Shown here: positions 17,645-26,091 of the stretch, piece after piece
How positions within the stretch are numbered: the first letter of the stretch is position 1
How the letters are laid out: the number at the start of each line of letters is the position of its first letter
NCBI GenBank assembly: GCA_000987045.1
Contig: LAKY01000025.1
Location: 76,352 to 140,351, forward strand
DNA length: 64,000 bases
Source: Clostridiales bacterium PH28_bin88
GTDB taxonomy: Bacteria > Bacillota > PH28-bin88
Direction of reading: 5' to 3'
Notes under the pieces: model-generated
Database searches by the model: none
What the model saw: only the letters and a program-made list of their open reading frames with translations
What the model was told of the DNA's origin: nothing
Position numbers and translations under genes: made by a program

Positions 17645-18564
17645 TTATTCTGCATCACCTCCATGATCTGGATCAAGGCCGGCCCTAACAGGATAATGAA
17701 TATGGCCGGAAAGATAAAGAACACCAACGGGAACAACATTTTGACCGGCGCCTTCATCGCCTGTTCCTCGATGCGCTGTCTTCTTCTAACCCGGATCTGG
17801 TCGGATTGATTTCTCAGCACATTGACTATACCCAGCCCCAACTGGTCAGCTTGCACCACCGCGTTGATAAAGGTATAGAATTCTTCTACGTCAATTCTTT
17901 GAGCGACATCCCGCAAAGCCTCCCGGCGGGGTTTCCCCACCATCACTTCCTGGAGTGCCCGCCTGAATTCCAAGGCTAATGGGCCAGAGTCCTTTTCCAC
18001 TACTTTGGATAACGCGGCATCGAACCCCAGTCCCGCCTCGATGCTAACCGTTAAGAGGTCCAGGACGTCAGGCAGGCTTTTGCTAATAATTGCCTGGCGT
18101 TTGGCGGTCCCCGTTTTCAGGTAAAGGTCTGGCCCGTACCACCCCACCAGCATTGCCAAACCAACACCTGTAAATGATCTCCACTCCCAACCGCTGTTAA
18201 TGGTTACCGCCCCCGTGATAAAGGGCAGAACAACGGTCAACACGGCCTTGATGGCCAGAAATTCAGCAGGGCCCATGTTTCCAGGATTCCCGGCTCTCTG
18301 CAGGGCTTTCTGCAGTCTCTGACGGCGTTCCGCAGGTAGGTTTTTCGCGGTCTGGGAGGCGATGCGCCGTAAAAGGGGGAGGAATAAGCGTTCAGACAGA
18401 GGCTTGTTCAACTCCACCTGCCGGATATTGGCCGTCAAACCGTCATTGAGCCTGGAAAGGCGTTGACTGATGGCTTGTTCCCCCCGAGACGCCATTTTAC
18501 CGATGCCTACCCCCATGGTCACTATGGATGCAAAGGTTAAGAAAACAATTCCCAGCACTACCAT
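17641..18564 (-). CDS. tadC: Tad pilus inner-membrane platform protein TadC
   Basis: 307 residues from ATG 18564, chosen because AAGGTGA lies 5 nt upstream; the open frame extends to 18684 but that part does not resemble the family. Type II secretion F-domain (about residues 150-280: LPDVLDLLTVSIEAGLGFDA, then RREALRDVAQRIDVEEF), with flanking membrane helices. With TadB it forms the platform on which the TadA ATPase acts. A 149-nt gap separates it from tadB, larger than other gaps in the operon. Confidence 0.93.
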   Translation of the reverse strand: MVVLGIVFLTFASIVTMGVGIGKMASRGEQAISQRLSRLNDGLTANIRQVELNKPLSERLFLPLLRRIASQTAKNLPAERRQRLQKALQRAGNPGNMGPAEFLAIKAVLTVVLPFITGAVTINSGWEWRSFTGVGLAMLVGWYGPDLYLKTGTAKRQAIISKSLPDVLDLLTVSIEAGLGFDAALSKVVEKDSGPLALEFRRALQEVMVGKPRREALRDVAQRIDVEEFYTFINAVVQADQLGLGIVNVLRNQSDQIRVRRRQRIEEQAMKAPVKMLFPLVFFIFPAIFIILLGPALIQIMEVMQNK

Positions 18565-18713
18565 CCCAATCACCTTCGAAAAGCTTTGGACACAGCGGAT
18601 CTGGAACTTAATCCGGCGCCCTCCGGGCGGGCGGGAAGCGATATAAACGAAAAGTGAATGTGCCCGGTACCTGAACACGGACACAGACAGGTGAAAGCAG
18701 GCCTGCTACCGCA

Positions 18714-19670
18714 TCAGACATCGAGAGTAACTATCTTGCGGATAATTACCACTCCCACCACCTCGGCCGAAAGTCCTACCACCACCATTAACAAGCCCAG
18801 GGGATGCCGGAATAAGGTGGCGAGGTACTCGGGGTTAACCGTGGCGAGAAAACCAGCCAGGGCAAAAGGTAAGGCTCCAATCACCAGGCCGGATGTCCTG
18901 CCCTGGGCGGTGAGGGTTTTAATCTCTCCCCGGATCCGGGCACGCTCCTTAATGGTGTAGGCAATCCTGTCCAGGATTTCCGCCAGGTTACCGCCAACCT
19001 GGCGCTGGATCACCACCGCGGTCACCATCAGTTCCAGGTCCCTGCTGGCTACTCGCCTGCCCAGGTTTCTCAGCGCTTCCTCCACCGGGATCCCTAAATT
19101 GGTTTCTCTGATGGTCCGCGTCATTTCAGTACTGAGTGGGGGTGCAGCCTCATGGCTGATCATTTCCATCGCCTGTTGAAACCCGAAACCGGCCCGTAGC
19201 GAATTTGCCATGGTTCCCAGCGAATCCCCCAATTGGCGGTCAAAAGCGGCCACCCTTTTCGCCTTGGCCCTGCGCAACACCAACAAGGGAAGCATCATGG
19301 TCAGGGTCACCCACTCCAGGCTTAAGAGAAGGCGCGAGGAAAATACATATATTAAGATTCCAGGCCCTAAGGTGACAATTAGCTGCAAGCCCAGGTACTC
19401 CTCCGGTTTTAAGGGGATGTCCGCCTGCGTCATTTCCTGCTCTAAACGCCTCAGCCAGTTCTCCCTGATCCCAGCCCGCCATAATCTCTTTTTCCTTTCG
19501 CCGGGAGACCCATCCGTCCCTCCGGCTCCTTCTTTCATGGCCTTGTTAGGCCTACCGGCTAGTTTATGTACCCGCTCTTCCACCTGATTTTTTCTCAGGC
19601 CCATCAGATAAAGGCAGAACAACAAGACGGATATTCCAGTCAACAAGGCCGCGGCAGGTATGGTCTCCAA
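18714..19670 (-). CDS. tadB: Tad pilus inner-membrane platform protein TadB
   Basis: 318 residues from TTG 19670 (GGGGGTGA upstream, spanning the tadA stop). The frame continues upstream into tadA but is not expected to be translated there. Type II secretion F-domain: LGDSLGTMANSLRAGFGFQQA, then GIPVEEALRNLGRRVASRDLEL and VGGNLAEILDRIAYTIKERARI, flanked by paired membrane helices at both ends. Partner of TadC. Confidence 0.93.
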   Translation of the reverse strand: METIPAAALLTGISVLLFCLYLMGLRKNQVEERVHKLAGRPNKAMKEGAGGTDGSPGERKKRLWRAGIRENWLRRLEQEMTQADIPLKPEEYLGLQLIVTLGPGILIYVFSSRLLLSLEWVTLTMMLPLLVLRRAKAKRVAAFDRQLGDSLGTMANSLRAGFGFQQAMEMISHEAAPPLSTEMTRTIRETNLGIPVEEALRNLGRRVASRDLELMVTAVVIQRQVGGNLAEILDRIAYTIKERARIRGEIKTLTAQGRTSGLVIGALPFALAGFLATVNPEYLATLFRHPLGLLMVVVGLSAEVVGVVIIRKIVTLDV

Positions 19671-19674
19671 TTCA

Positions 19675-21075
19675 TCACCCCCGCTTCCTGAAGAGATCGG
19701 AAGCATTCGGAAACAAGACATGGTTAGGCAAGGTAATGCCTGCTTCTTCAATCTTTTTCATAAATTTGGGGCGCAGGCCGGTAGCCCGGAACCTGCCCTT
19801 TACTTTACCGCTCTCGTCCACACCTGCCTGCTCATAAACAAAGATATCCTGGAGCACGATTACATCTCCTTCCATCCCCTGCACTTCGGTGATGTGGGTG
19901 ACCTTGCGGGTCCCGTCGCGGAAGCGGCTCTGGTGGACAACCAGATCAACAGCGGCAGCGATTTGCTCTCGGACCGCCTTGACCGGCAAATCCATCCCTG
20001 CCATCAGGACCATGGTCTCCAACCGGGCTAACATATCCCTGGGAGAGTTGGCGTGGCCGGTGGTAAGGGAGCCGTCGTGTCCGGTATTCATAGCCTGCAA
20101 CATGTCCAGGGCCTCGCCGCTGCGTACCTCCCCCACCACAATCCGGTCCGGCCTCATCCGCAGCGAGTTGCGCACTAAATCCCGGATGGTGATGGCCCCT
20201 TTGCCTTCCACGTTCGACGGCCTGGTCTCCATGGTGATTACATGCTCCTGTCTCAACTGTAGTTCGGCCGCGTCTTCGATGGTGATAATGCGTTCATCTA
20301 CGGGAATGTACGCCGACAGAATGTTTAACATGGTGGTTTTCCCGGAACCCGTGCCTCCTGAAACAACAATGTTCAGCCTGGCCCGCACGCACGCCTCCAG
20401 AAACCGCACCATTTCCTCACTGACGGATCCAAAGGAGATAAGGTTTTCGGCTGTCAGCGGGTCCCGGCTAAACTTGCGGATGGTTAATACCGGCCCGTTT
20501 AGGGCCAGGGGAGGGATCACGGCATTCACCCTGGATCCGTCGGGTAAGCGGGCGTCCACCATGGGATTGCTCTCATCGATCCTTCTGCCCAGGGGGGAGA
20601 CGATTTTTTCGATTACGTGCAGGACATGATCGTCATCCCTGAACGCCACACCGGTGAGTTCAAGTTTCCCCCCTCTTTCCACGTACACCCGCCGGGGCCC
20701 GTTGACCATGATTTCGGAAATAGAATCATCGTCAATTAACGGCTGGATGGGACCGTATCCGATAGCTTCCGCCAGCACATCCGCTACCAGGCGCTGCCGG
20801 TCAACCCGGGGCAAAAAGACGTTCTCCGCCCCTGCCAGTTCATCCAGGATAACTTCAACTTTGGCGGCAACTCGTGAGGAATCCATCGCTCCCGCTGGCG
20901 AAAGGGCAGTTGACTTTACTTCTCCCAATTCTTCTACCAGCCGCTGGTGCACCTTCAGCTTGAGCGGTTCATATCCCTCTCGCCGGGATGGCTTCCCTGG
21001 CGCGTCCTCCTTGATCGTCACCGGTCCAGGGCTTGGTGAAGTTGTACCTCCTTCCAGTCTCCTGAGTAAAGACAT
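19675..21075 (-). CDS. tadA: Tad pilus assembly ATPase TadA/CpaF
   Basis: 466 residues. Secretion ATPase of the PilT/VirB11 class that powers Flp pilus assembly. N-terminal domain about 95-200 (YGPIQPLIDDDSISEIMVNG). Walker A at residues 240-248 (GGTGSGKTT), an Asp box (ERIITIEDAAELQL), Walker B (DRIVVGEVRSGEALDMLQA) and a His box (GHDGSLTTGHANSP). Cytoplasmic hexamer. GGAGGGAG precedes the ATG. Confidence 0.97.
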   Translation of the reverse strand: MSLLRRLEGGTTSPSPGPVTIKEDAPGKPSRREGYEPLKLKVHQRLVEELGEVKSTALSPAGAMDSSRVAAKVEVILDELAGAENVFLPRVDRQRLVADVLAEAIGYGPIQPLIDDDSISEIMVNGPRRVYVERGGKLELTGVAFRDDDHVLHVIEKIVSPLGRRIDESNPMVDARLPDGSRVNAVIPPLALNGPVLTIRKFSRDPLTAENLISFGSVSEEMVRFLEACVRARLNIVVSGGTGSGKTTMLNILSAYIPVDERIITIEDAAELQLRQEHVITMETRPSNVEGKGAITIRDLVRNSLRMRPDRIVVGEVRSGEALDMLQAMNTGHDGSLTTGHANSPRDMLARLETMVLMAGMDLPVKAVREQIAAAVDLVVHQSRFRDGTRKVTHITEVQGMEGDVIVLQDIFVYEQAGVDESGKVKGRFRATGLRPKFMKKIEEAGITLPNHVLFPNASDLFRKRG

Positions 21076-21089
21076 GCGGTCTCCCTCCG

Positions 21090-22304
21090 TTAAAAGCTAA
21101 AGATTTTTCCTACGATGCCCCGCCGTCGCTCCACACCCGTGGCAGGTACTTGCTCTCCTTCGATCAGCCCCCCTACGAGGGCCCTGATACTTTCACTGAT
21201 AGGGGCTGAACCATGACTGAGCACAAAGGGCACTCCCTTATTGACGGCTTCAATCACCACCGCTTCGTCGTTAGGCACCTGTTTCCACACCGCACAGCCC
21301 AACCCTTTTTCCACATCCCCGGCCTTAAGCCCCAGCCTCATATTGGCACGGTTAAGGACTACCCTGGTTTTATCCCGCAGGTTTAAAGACTCCATCAACT
21401 GCAAGCATACCCGCACGCTTTTCACCGCTGCCAGGTCGGGGGTCACCAGCATGAGAATGTGATCGCTGGCTTCCAGTACATCCAGGCAAATATCGTTGAG
21501 CCCCGGGGCGGTATCTACCACCATCCAGTCCACGCTCTGCCTGACCAGGGACAACACCCGCTTTACCCTTTCAGCGGTGACCAGTTCGGCGTCCTGAGGG
21601 GAGTCAGGTCCTACCATCACCCGCAGCCCGGAAAAATGGGGTACCAGGTAGCTCTCTACCAGTTCGGTATCCAGTTGTTCTTCCTCTCTGACCAGTTCTC
21701 CGATGTTGCGTTTGGCGATAAGGTTTAACATCAGCCCCACATCGCCAAACTGCAGGTCCAGGTCCACCAGAGCCACTTTCCCTGCTTTGGCCTGGGCCAA
21801 CGCGATCCCGGTATTGGTGGCGACGGTGGTCTTACCCACCCCTCCCTTTGGGCTGAATACCACCACCATGCGTCCTTCCCGCGGTCGCTTGTTAGCGACA
21901 ACGCCTTTGCCGTGGGCCTGGTGCCGGCAGGTCTCCATCTGGTACACGTTCCTGATGGCGGCGGCCAATTCATGCGAGTTTAGCGGTTTGACCAGGTACT
22001 CGCGCGCTCCTGCCACCATCGCCTTCTTCAAGTACTCGTGTTCTCCCTGGATGGATACGATAATGGTAGCCACCTGGGGCACCCGCAGGGAAATTTGTTC
22101 AGTGGCGGCAATACCGTCCATCACCGGCATGTTTACGTCCATCAGCACAACGTCGGGTAACAGTTCCTCCGCCAGTCGCACGGCTTCCTCCCCGTTGACG
22201 GCCTCCCCGATCACCACCATGTCCTCTTCAAAACTCAACAACCGCTGGATCTCCTTCCGGGTCTGGGAGACATCATCCGCAACCAACACCCTGATCTTCC
22301 CCAT
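21090..22304 (-). CDS. cpaE: TadZ/CpaE: receiver domain fused to ParA/MinD-like ATPase
   Basis: 404 residues from ATG 22304 (AAAGGAGGGG upstream; 8 residues shorter than the longest frame). A CheY-like receiver domain (1-125) keeps the phosphoacceptor Asp56 in VVLMDVNMP and the conserved Lys107 in YLVKPLN, so it may be truly phosphorylated, whereas many TadZ receivers are degenerate. A deviant Walker A follows (SPKGGVGKTT, 151-160) in a MinD-like domain with LVDLDLQFGDVG and DWMVVDTAPGLND. TadZ places the pilus machine at a cell site. The intact Asp suggests kinase input, perhaps from the nearby DegS-like kinase. Confidence 0.92.
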   Translation of the reverse strand: MGKIRVLVADDVSQTRKEIQRLLSFEEDMVVIGEAVNGEEAVRLAEELLPDVVLMDVNMPVMDGIAATEQISLRVPQVATIIVSIQGEHEYLKKAMVAGAREYLVKPLNSHELAAAIRNVYQMETCRHQAHGKGVVANKRPREGRMVVVFSPKGGVGKTTVATNTGIALAQAKAGKVALVDLDLQFGDVGLMLNLIAKRNIGELVREEEQLDTELVESYLVPHFSGLRVMVGPDSPQDAELVTAERVKRVLSLVRQSVDWMVVDTAPGLNDICLDVLEASDHILMLVTPDLAAVKSVRVCLQLMESLNLRDKTRVVLNRANMRLGLKAGDVEKGLGCAVWKQVPNDEAVVIEAVNKGVPFVLSHGSAPISESIRALVGGLIEGEQVPATGVERRRGIVGKIFSF

Positions 22305-22324
22305 CACCACCCCTCCTTTCGGCC

Positions 22325-23026
22325 TCACTCGCCTAACCGTTCGAAACGATAGGGCAACAAGTCGGTCTTACCTTCCGGTACCGCCGGTCGCAGCATCAAG
22401 CGGATTTTACCCTCTTCAGCGGCGGCTACCAGTGGCAGTGCGTCTTGAGGGGCAACCTCCACCGTAATGGTTTTCATGTCTTTCACCGGCTCGGTCTGGT
22501 TGGACCTTTGCAGGTAGGACCCCACCGCCAGCACCCGCAGGTCCTGTAAAAGCAGCCGGGTGATTACCCGCTTGTCCGGCAATTCCACATGGGCCACCAC
22601 GTCCACCCGATCCCCCGGAACAAGGAAACCGGCTACTCCCGTCACCTCGTCCACCGCCAGGGTAATGGCCCGCTTCCCCTCAGCAACGGTGTATGCCAAC
22701 CCATGGCTTTTATCGCCCTCATTCACGACTCTGTCCTTGATGACCTGTTCGCCGGCGTAGAGGATGGCGGTGGAGACAGTTCCCACCACTTCTGTTGGCT
22801 CCCTGGCCGCGTTGGACTGGATATACACCTGGGGAAGCTCGCGGACTGTCACCATGGCAGCGGTAATTCTGGTCCGAGCAGGGATACTTTCCCTGGCTAC
22901 CACCACCTGGCCCAGCACCTCCCGTTGCCTGTACCCCGCTTCAATGTCATGCAAGTACCAGTACACCGAACCTGCCGCCAGGAGACCCATCAGGCTGGCA
23001 GCAAGTAAGATAACTTTTTGCTTCAA
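22325..23026 (-). CDS. cpaB: Flp pilus assembly protein CpaB/RcpC
   Basis: 233 residues. N-terminal membrane anchor (5-25), then an SAF domain (about 42-105, VVVARESIPARTRITAAMV) and an RcpC-like beta domain (VDEVTGVAGFLVPGDRVDVV). TTG start at 23026 with GGGGAGAG upstream. In Gram-negatives CpaB associates with the outer-membrane secretin. No secretin gene is seen here, consistent with a single-membrane cell, where CpaB presumably acts on the outer face of the membrane. Confidence 0.9.
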   Translation of the reverse strand: MKQKVILLAASLMGLLAAGSVYWYLHDIEAGYRQREVLGQVVVARESIPARTRITAAMVTVRELPQVYIQSNAAREPTEVVGTVSTAILYAGEQVIKDRVVNEGDKSHGLAYTVAEGKRAITLAVDEVTGVAGFLVPGDRVDVVAHVELPDKRVITRLLLQDLRVLAVGSYLQRSNQTEPVKDMKTITVEVAPQDALPLVAAAEEGKIRLMLRPAVPEGKTDLLPYRFERLGE

Positions 23027-23056
23027 TGCTCTTCTCTCCCCGATAATACCTCATGT

Positions 23057-24004
23057 TTACTGTACCAGTCTTACGACGTACAGGCCGGTGTCCGCCCCGC
23101 TCAATTCTCCCATTCCCTTAGCCAGTGTCCGGATAAAATACCCGTAGATATAACTGTCGTTCCCTTGCCCCTCCACTTTTTCCACATAAAAGGCCGCAAA
23201 CCCGGTGACAAGTACTTTTTTGATCTGCTGCTCCGCTGTCTCGATAGTTTGGTACAAAGGTACGATGAGGATGTGCTGGCAGTCCCGGGAAAAGCCGGCC
23301 GGGCTGCATGAAGGGTCAGGGCAACGGTCAAGCCGGTAATCGATGGCCCTTTTGGTGGGGTTGGACATGTTACCGGTCTCGGTATCTACCTGATCGCCAA
23401 CCTTTAGCATCCCTTGATATCCGTACTTGAGGTTTTCCTCGTAGTTTCTGGCGCCCGTGCCGCCCAGGGAGAGAGCGCCGAAGTTCCCCGGGCCCAAATG
23501 GGATTCATACTGCCCGGCGCCGTTCTTCAATACGTACCTCGCCCCGAATTCCAGTTGGTGATCTTCCACCGCCAGCGGTGCGGCCCCCCACACCCCCTGG
23601 GGCGACGCCACCTGCGCCAAGGCCCTCGCTCTTACCACCGCGTCACTCTGGCCGAGGAATTGACCCAAGAAAAAACTGATCCGCCGTTGACCTTCCACTG
23701 TGATGGATTTTTGATCCGGGGACACTTCCACAGCGACCTGTTCGGCGGGAAGCCCATTACTGGCAGCGTACTCCTTCGCCACAGCCGCCGCGCCCGAGGG
23801 GTCAGCCGGGAGTTCCTGGGCCCCTGCCAGCGCCGCCGCGTCCACCGTGGCGGTAAGGCGGGCGCGGGTGAGGTACCCGAGACCAGCATCCACGACCAAA
23901 CCCCAAAAAGCAAATAATACCGTCATGGCCAGCGCCACCAGGAATAAGGCTGCACCCTTTTCCTCGTGTAAAATAGATAACGGTTTTTTCAGGGCGGTCA
24001 GCAT
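23057..24004 (-). CDS. TadG-like pseudopilin/pilus-associated protein
   Basis: 315 residues. N-terminal LHEEKGAALFLVALAMTVLF is the prepilin-like leader and hydrophobic helix typical of TadG/TadE-type minor pilins. The TadG N-terminal domain follows (RARLTATVDAAALAGAQELP). The extracellular remainder includes a Cys pair region (RCPDPSCSPAGFSRDC) that could form disulfides. No von Willebrand A domain is evident, so it is shorter than classical TadG. Probably a minor pilin or tip protein. Confidence 0.85.
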   Translation of the reverse strand: MLTALKKPLSILHEEKGAALFLVALAMTVLFAFWGLVVDAGLGYLTRARLTATVDAAALAGAQELPADPSGAAAVAKEYAASNGLPAEQVAVEVSPDQKSITVEGQRRISFFLGQFLGQSDAVVRARALAQVASPQGVWGAAPLAVEDHQLEFGARYVLKNGAGQYESHLGPGNFGALSLGGTGARNYEENLKYGYQGMLKVGDQVDTETGNMSNPTKRAIDYRLDRCPDPSCSPAGFSRDCQHILIVPLYQTIETAEQQIKKVLVTGFAAFYVEKVEGQGNDSYIYGYFIRTLAKGMGELSGADTGLYVVRLVQ

Positions 24005-24025
24005 TCCATCAACCCCTCAGGCCCT

Positions 24026-24424
24026 TTACTCCACTCTCATGCTGGTTTCTCCCGTCACCCAAACCGGGTTGGGGACCACGCTCTGGATCACCGGCGAGAT
24101 GATGGCCACACCGTAGCGCACCGCCACCCGGACCGGCTGCCCGCGCTGCCGGCTGCTCTCTTGCGGATCGATGGTGATTTCCAGGCTATTCCCCGCCAAG
24201 GAACCCGCCGACGCCTTCACTACATCAATTATTTGGGCATCCGGCGCCCCCACCGCAGCTGCCCTGGCGCCTTCCCGAGCGGCATTGGTCACCGCCAGGT
24301 ACGCATGGGAGACCCGCCCAAACTCCATCATCCCCATCACCAACAGCAACAGGACTGGCAGCAGCAGGGCCAACTCCGCCAGGCCCTGCCCCCTCTGTTC
24401 TTTCCACAAAGCTCGCCACGGCAC
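24026..24424 (-). CDS. tadE: TadE-like minor pseudopilin
   Basis: 132 residues from GTG 24424, preceded by GGAGGTGGTAGG; this start removes 24 upstream residues that read through the prepilin peptidase gene. Leader EQRGQGLAELALLLPVLLLL shows the TadE pattern (Gly before a hydrophobic helix with Glu at +5), then MMEFGRVSHAYLAVTNAARE and GARAAAVGA, hallmark of TadE. Likely processed by the adjacent prepilin peptidase. Confidence 0.92.
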   Translation of the reverse strand: MPWRALWKEQRGQGLAELALLLPVLLLLVMGMMEFGRVSHAYLAVTNAAREGARAAAVGAPDAQIIDVVKASAGSLAGNSLEITIDPQESSRQRGQPVRVAVRYGVAIISPVIQSVVPNPVWVTGETSMRVE

Positions 24425-24425
24425 C

Positions 24426-24944
24426 CTACCACCTCCAGAACCAGGCCAAGACAGTCCCCATGGCCAGAGCCACCCCGTAAGGAATGGTAAGCACACACCC
24501 GCGATTCTCGGAAATGCGGGCGAACGGGTTCAGTTTCCCCTGAAAGTAAAGTAATGTGACCAGACTGATGAGAACGTTCCGCCCCAGTTCAACCAACCTC
24601 CGGGCTCTGGCCGCTGCCAGCACGGCCAAAACACCACCCACCAGTGCCCCCAGGAGGACCGCCTCCGCTGTAAATAATGCCCCTTTCCAGGCGCCCACCA
24701 CCGCCATCATCTTCACATCGCCAGCCCCCATGCCGCCGGCAATAAAGGGGAGGAACAACAACGCGGCTCCCAGCAGCGCTCCCCCACCCGTTACCGCCAG
24801 TCCATCCCAGCCGTTGCTGAATACTCCCCAGACCACGGCAGCCAATAGTGAAGGATACACCACGGCGTTGTAAATCCTTCGTTCTTTCAAATCGGTAACA
24901 CTGCAAACCAGCACGGTCAGGCCCACTGCCACGTCGGGAACCAT
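24426..24944 (-). CDS. cpaA: Prepilin peptidase TadV/CpaA
   Basis: 172 residues from ATG 24944 (GGAGGTG at 6 nt). Aspartic protease with both active-site Asp motifs: Asp in CSVTDLKERRIYN and the GxGD motif in GGMGAGDVKMM. Six membrane helices. Lacks the N-methylating zinc domain of type IV PilD, as expected of CpaA. It removes the leader peptides of Flp and the TadE/G pseudopilins. Confidence 0.95.
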   Translation of the reverse strand: MVPDVAVGLTVLVCSVTDLKERRIYNAVVYPSLLAAVVWGVFSNGWDGLAVTGGGALLGAALLFLPFIAGGMGAGDVKMMAVVGAWKGALFTAEAVLLGALVGGVLAVLAAARARRLVELGRNVLISLVTLLYFQGKLNPFARISENRGCVLTIPYGVALAMGTVLAWFWRW

Positions 24945-24965
24945 GAGAAACACCTCCGGAGGGAG

Positions 24966-25000
24966 TTTGACCCTACCCGGCCAAACCAAGTAGGGTCAAA
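24966..25000 (-). other. Perfect stem-loop between flp and cpaA
   Basis: 11-bp inverted repeat TTTGACCCTAC / GTAGGGTCAAA around a 13-nt loop, in the gap between the Flp stop (25038) and cpaA. No T-run follows on the minus strand, so it is not a classical terminator. It could stabilise the abundant flp mRNA or attenuate downstream transcription. Confidence 0.55.
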
Positions 25001-25037
25001 AGCTTCATTAAATAAATGAGTATTGCCCAACAAAGTG

Positions 25038-25220
25038 TTAGGACGCTGGTTGCTGTCCTTGCAGACCTGTGATTACTTTTCCAAACAGTGTTATCAACTC
25101 ATCCTTCAGTAAAAGCAATGTTCCGATGACCAGTACAGCCACCAACGCCAAAATCAGACCATATTCCGTGAGAGCCTGGCCGTCTTCCTCCGCCCACAGG
25201 CGCCGGAGTACGTGCTTCAT
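25038..25220 (-). CDS. flp: Flp/Fap-type major pilin
   Basis: 60 residues, typical Flp size. Short basic leader MKHVLRRLWAEEDG, a predicted cleavage after Gly14, then QALTEYGLILALVAVLVIG with the Flp Glu-Tyr motif and a hydrophobic helix. C-terminus is short and polar. It would form the Tad pilus shaft. First gene of the operon 25220-15853. The gap upstream to degU (210 nt) holds a terminator and presumably the operon promoter. Confidence 0.95.
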   Translation of the reverse strand: MKHVLRRLWAEEDGQALTEYGLILALVAVLVIGTLLLLKDELITLFGKVITGLQGQQPAS

Positions 25221-25366
25221 GTTGTTTCACCCCCTTATACTGGTGTTCTGTGCTGTGGCTTAAGTCTATCACTGTGCGCCCATGCCCGCCAATCAACCAA
25301 CCGGCTCATTTTTTCTGGGACTTTGGTCATGAGACCCCCACAAATGTTCAGTCCCATACGAATACA

Positions 25367-25390
25367 CAAAAGCGCCCATTGCAGGCGCTT
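25367..25390 (-). terminator. Terminator downstream of the DegU-like gene
   Basis: Stem AAGCGCC / GGCGCTT (7 bp, loop of 7) followed on the minus strand by TTTTGTG, 40 nt after the regulator stop codon. It separates degSU from the Tad operon. Confidence 0.75.
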
Positions 25391-25430
25391 CCCAGGTCCT
25401 ATTCTCTCGTAAACGAGGAACAAATAAGTA

Positions 25431-26087
25431 TTAAACTTCCACTAGCTTGTTCTTGACGGCGAATAATGCCGCCTGGGTCCGATCCGTTACTCCCAGTTTC
25501 CTGAAAATGCTGGAGATGTGGTTCTTGACCGTTTTCTCGCTGATACACAAGCGGTTGGCAATGACCTTGTTGGCCTCTCCATGGGCAATGTGGGCCAAAA
25601 CCTCCAGTTCCCTTTCTGTTAAGTCTTCCCAGGTCTTGGGTTCGCTGTAGGCTGACCGGCGAAGTTCACCGAAGACCTTCTTGGTGATGGCTGGGTGGAT
25701 GACGGATTCGCCGTTAGCGACTCTGCGGATGGCCTGAATAAGTTCGTGGGCATCGATGTCTTTCAGAACATAACCGGAAATACCTGCCCTGATAAGTTCT
25801 AACACGTACTGTTCATCATCATGGATAGTAAGTGCGACAATGCCGGCAGACGGTACATCCTCTCGGATAATCCTGGTGGCATCGATCCCGTTCATCTTGG
25901 GCATGTTAATGTCCATCAGAATAACGTCCGGACGGTAACGGCGGGCCGCTTCGATGGCCTGTACACCGTCTCCCGCCTCGGCCACCACTGTGATGCCTGC
26001 TTCCAAAGCCAAAATCTTTCTAAGTCCCTCCCGGATGAGAGGGTGGTCATCAACTACCAGCACCTGGATGTTTTTCACCTGCAGCAC
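25431..26087 (-). CDS. DegU-like NarL-family response regulator
   Basis: 218 residues. Receiver domain with phosphoacceptor Asp59 (VILMDINMPKMNG), Thr in VALTIHDD and Lys in YVLKDI, then a C-terminal LuxR-type helix-turn-helix (LTERELEVLAHIAHGEANK, then SEKTVKNHISSIFRKLGV). Encoded 4 nt downstream of a soluble DegS-like kinase and directly before the flp operon, so control of pilus expression is a plausible role, not shown by the sequence. Confidence 0.93.
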   Translation of the reverse strand: MLQVKNIQVLVVDDHPLIREGLRKILALEAGITVVAEAGDGVQAIEAARRYRPDVILMDINMPKMNGIDATRIIREDVPSAGIVALTIHDDEQYVLELIRAGISGYVLKDIDAHELIQAIRRVANGESVIHPAITKKVFGELRRSAYSEPKTWEDLTERELEVLAHIAHGEANKVIANRLCISEKTVKNHISSIFRKLGVTDRTQAALFAVKNKLVEV

Positions 26088-26091
26088 CTCC

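Noticed and set aside
25221..25366. Sigma-54 or riboswitch element upstream of flp
   Set aside because: Looked for -24/-12 GG/GC spacing and for a c-di-GMP riboswitch fold; only a weak GGGACT/AGTCCC pairing is present.
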